A DNA stretch of 64,000 nucleotides, from positions 1-64,000 of the forward strand of contig JADJAB010000011.1 of the NCBI GenBank assembly GCA_016704435.1, read 5' to 3'. This DNA comes from Rhodobacter sp. GTDB taxonomy: Bacteria; Pseudomonadota; Alphaproteobacteria; Rhodobacterales; Rhodobacteraceae. How positions within the stretch are numbered: the first letter of the stretch is position 1; each line of letters opens with the position of its first letter. A program made the translations under genes and the position numbers. The notes beneath the pieces are model-generated. The model worked only from the letters and a program-made list of their open reading frames with translations. It was not told the origin of the DNA and searched no databases. This document shows, in pieces, positions 63,192-64,000 of this stretch.

Positions 63192-64000
63192 GCAAGCTGG
63201 TCACGGCGGCCGAAGCGGTGTCCCGGATCGGCGACGGGGCGGTGGTGACCGTGTCGTCGTCCTCGGCGCTGGGCTGCCCCGATCTTGTGTTGAAGGCGCT
63301 GGGCGACCGGTTCCGCGCCGAAGGCCACCCGCGCGGCATCACCACGCTGCACCCCATCGCCGCGGGCGACATGTATGGCGTCGCAGGGATGGACCATCTG
63401 GCGCAGGACGGGCTGCTGGCACGGGTGCTGGCGGGATCCTACCCCTCGGGGCCGTCCAGTCTGCCGATGCCGGGCATCTGGCAGATGATCGTCGGCGACC
63501 GGTTGGCGGCCTGGAACGTGCCCTCGGGCATCCTGTTCGACATGCACCGCGAAGCGGCGGCTCGTCGGCCCGGCGTGCTGACCAAGGTGGGGATGGAGAC
63601 CTTTGTCGATCCCACCCGCGAAGGCTGTGCGATGAACGCGACGGCTGCGGCGGCGCCGATCGTCAAGCGGGTGGAATTCGGCGGCGAGACCTGGCTGCAT
63701 TTTCCGAACATCATTCCCGATGTCTGCATCCTGCGCGCCACCACGGCGGATGAACGCGGCAACCTGACCTATGAACACGAAGGCGCCTATCTGGGCGGAC
63801 TGGAGCAGGCAATCTGCGTGCGCAACCACGGCGGGCTGGTGATCGCGCAGGTCAAGCGGGTCACCGTCGCGGATCCTTGCGCCCGCATGACGTGCGGGTG
63901 CCGGGCCATCTGGTCGATCTGATCGTGATCGACCCCGACCAGCGGCAGACCACCGAAACACCCTATGACCCCGCGATCTCGGGCCAGATCATGCGGCCCT
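63188..64000 (+). CDS. Acyl-CoA:carboxylate CoA-transferase (family I, YdiF-like), partial and frameshifted
   Basis: MSKLVTAAEAVSRIGDGAVV and TVSSSSALGCPDLVLKALGD are the N-terminal CoA-transferase alpha domain, and GGLEQAICVRNHGGLVIAQV is near residue 215. The frame breaks near 63880 (TVADPCARM, where TVADSLRPHDV is expected). The other frame continues VPGHLVDLIVIDPDQRQTTE to the window edge. The catalytic Glu half lies beyond 64000. Family I fused transferases activate short organic acids. Confidence 0.8.

Overview
The window is GC-rich alphaproteobacterial DNA. The ectoine (ehu/eut) operon, the TRAP and polyamine-type ABC clusters, the cbb3-oxidase remnants, the HTHP and DUF6522 genes and the preferred motifs all fit the Rhodobacterales (Paracoccus/Rhodobacter/Roseobacter relatives). 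It is an accessory, catabolic and transport-rich region with several stretches of decayed genes and insertion-sequence scraps, as on a large plasmid, a chromid or a genomic island. I see no tRNA, rRNA or CRISPR array.

Layout. 1-6702: end of an ectoine/hydroxyectoine uptake and degradation operon (ehuB-ehuC-ehuD-eutA-eutB-eutC-doeA-doeB). 6744-7600: a broken DUF427 gene and an IS6-type scrap. 7726-10403: first copy of a 2.68-kb direct repeat carrying hutU (minus) and hutC (plus). 10447-13723: a TakP-like TRAP transporter behind a putative HutC operator. 13724-15157: decayed DNA with IS6 and IS5 scraps. 15158-21677: an XRE-cupin regulator facing an ABC transporter, an amine-oxidase-like flavoprotein and a cupin. 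21678-24700: gene graveyard (PRC-barrel, IS6, SDR, ccoN/O/Q/P/S remnants). 24701-25263: hexameric tyrosine-coordinated haem protein and DUF6522. 25428-32922: PAS protein, an NtrC-like regulator, potDABC-like ABC operon and an aldehyde dehydrogenase. 32964-36320: acyl-CoA dehydrogenase and CaiB-type CoA-transferase, with a broken divergent LysR gene. 36646-41942: hutF-hutI-hutU (minus) and hutC (plus), including the second repeat copy at 39250-41927. 42161-50631: aminotransferase, hutH, a GlcD-type and an LldD-type 2-hydroxyacid oxidoreductase, and a polar amino-acid ABC transporter. 50640-52830: iolB scrap, broken response regulator, hydrolase scrap. 52962-64000: a membrane-anchored winged-helix protein, small envelope proteins, a TsuA/YeeE-type transporter, an AfuA/FbpA-type ABC operon, IMPase, HAD phosphatase, a Gfo/Idh/MocA enzyme and the start of a CoA-transferase.

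The most interesting unit is the hut-like system. Its lyase, hydratase, imidazolonase and deiminase all have the right folds and order, but each differs from the canonical Hut enzymes at substrate-pocket motifs. The set is linked to D- and L-type 2-hydroxyacid oxidoreductases, a HisC-like aminotransferase, a 2-oxo/hydroxy-acid-type TRAP transporter and an amino-acid ABC transporter. Near-identical HutC-type operators precede four of these transcription units. I infer a dedicated route for a modified histidine or its imidazolyl-lactate/pyruvate forms rather than ordinary histidine use.

Frameshifts are frequent. Many are one-base changes in G or C runs, including differences between the two repeat copies, so some broken genes may be sequence errors. 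Others (cco cluster, PRC-barrel, SDR, iolB) are clearly real fragments.
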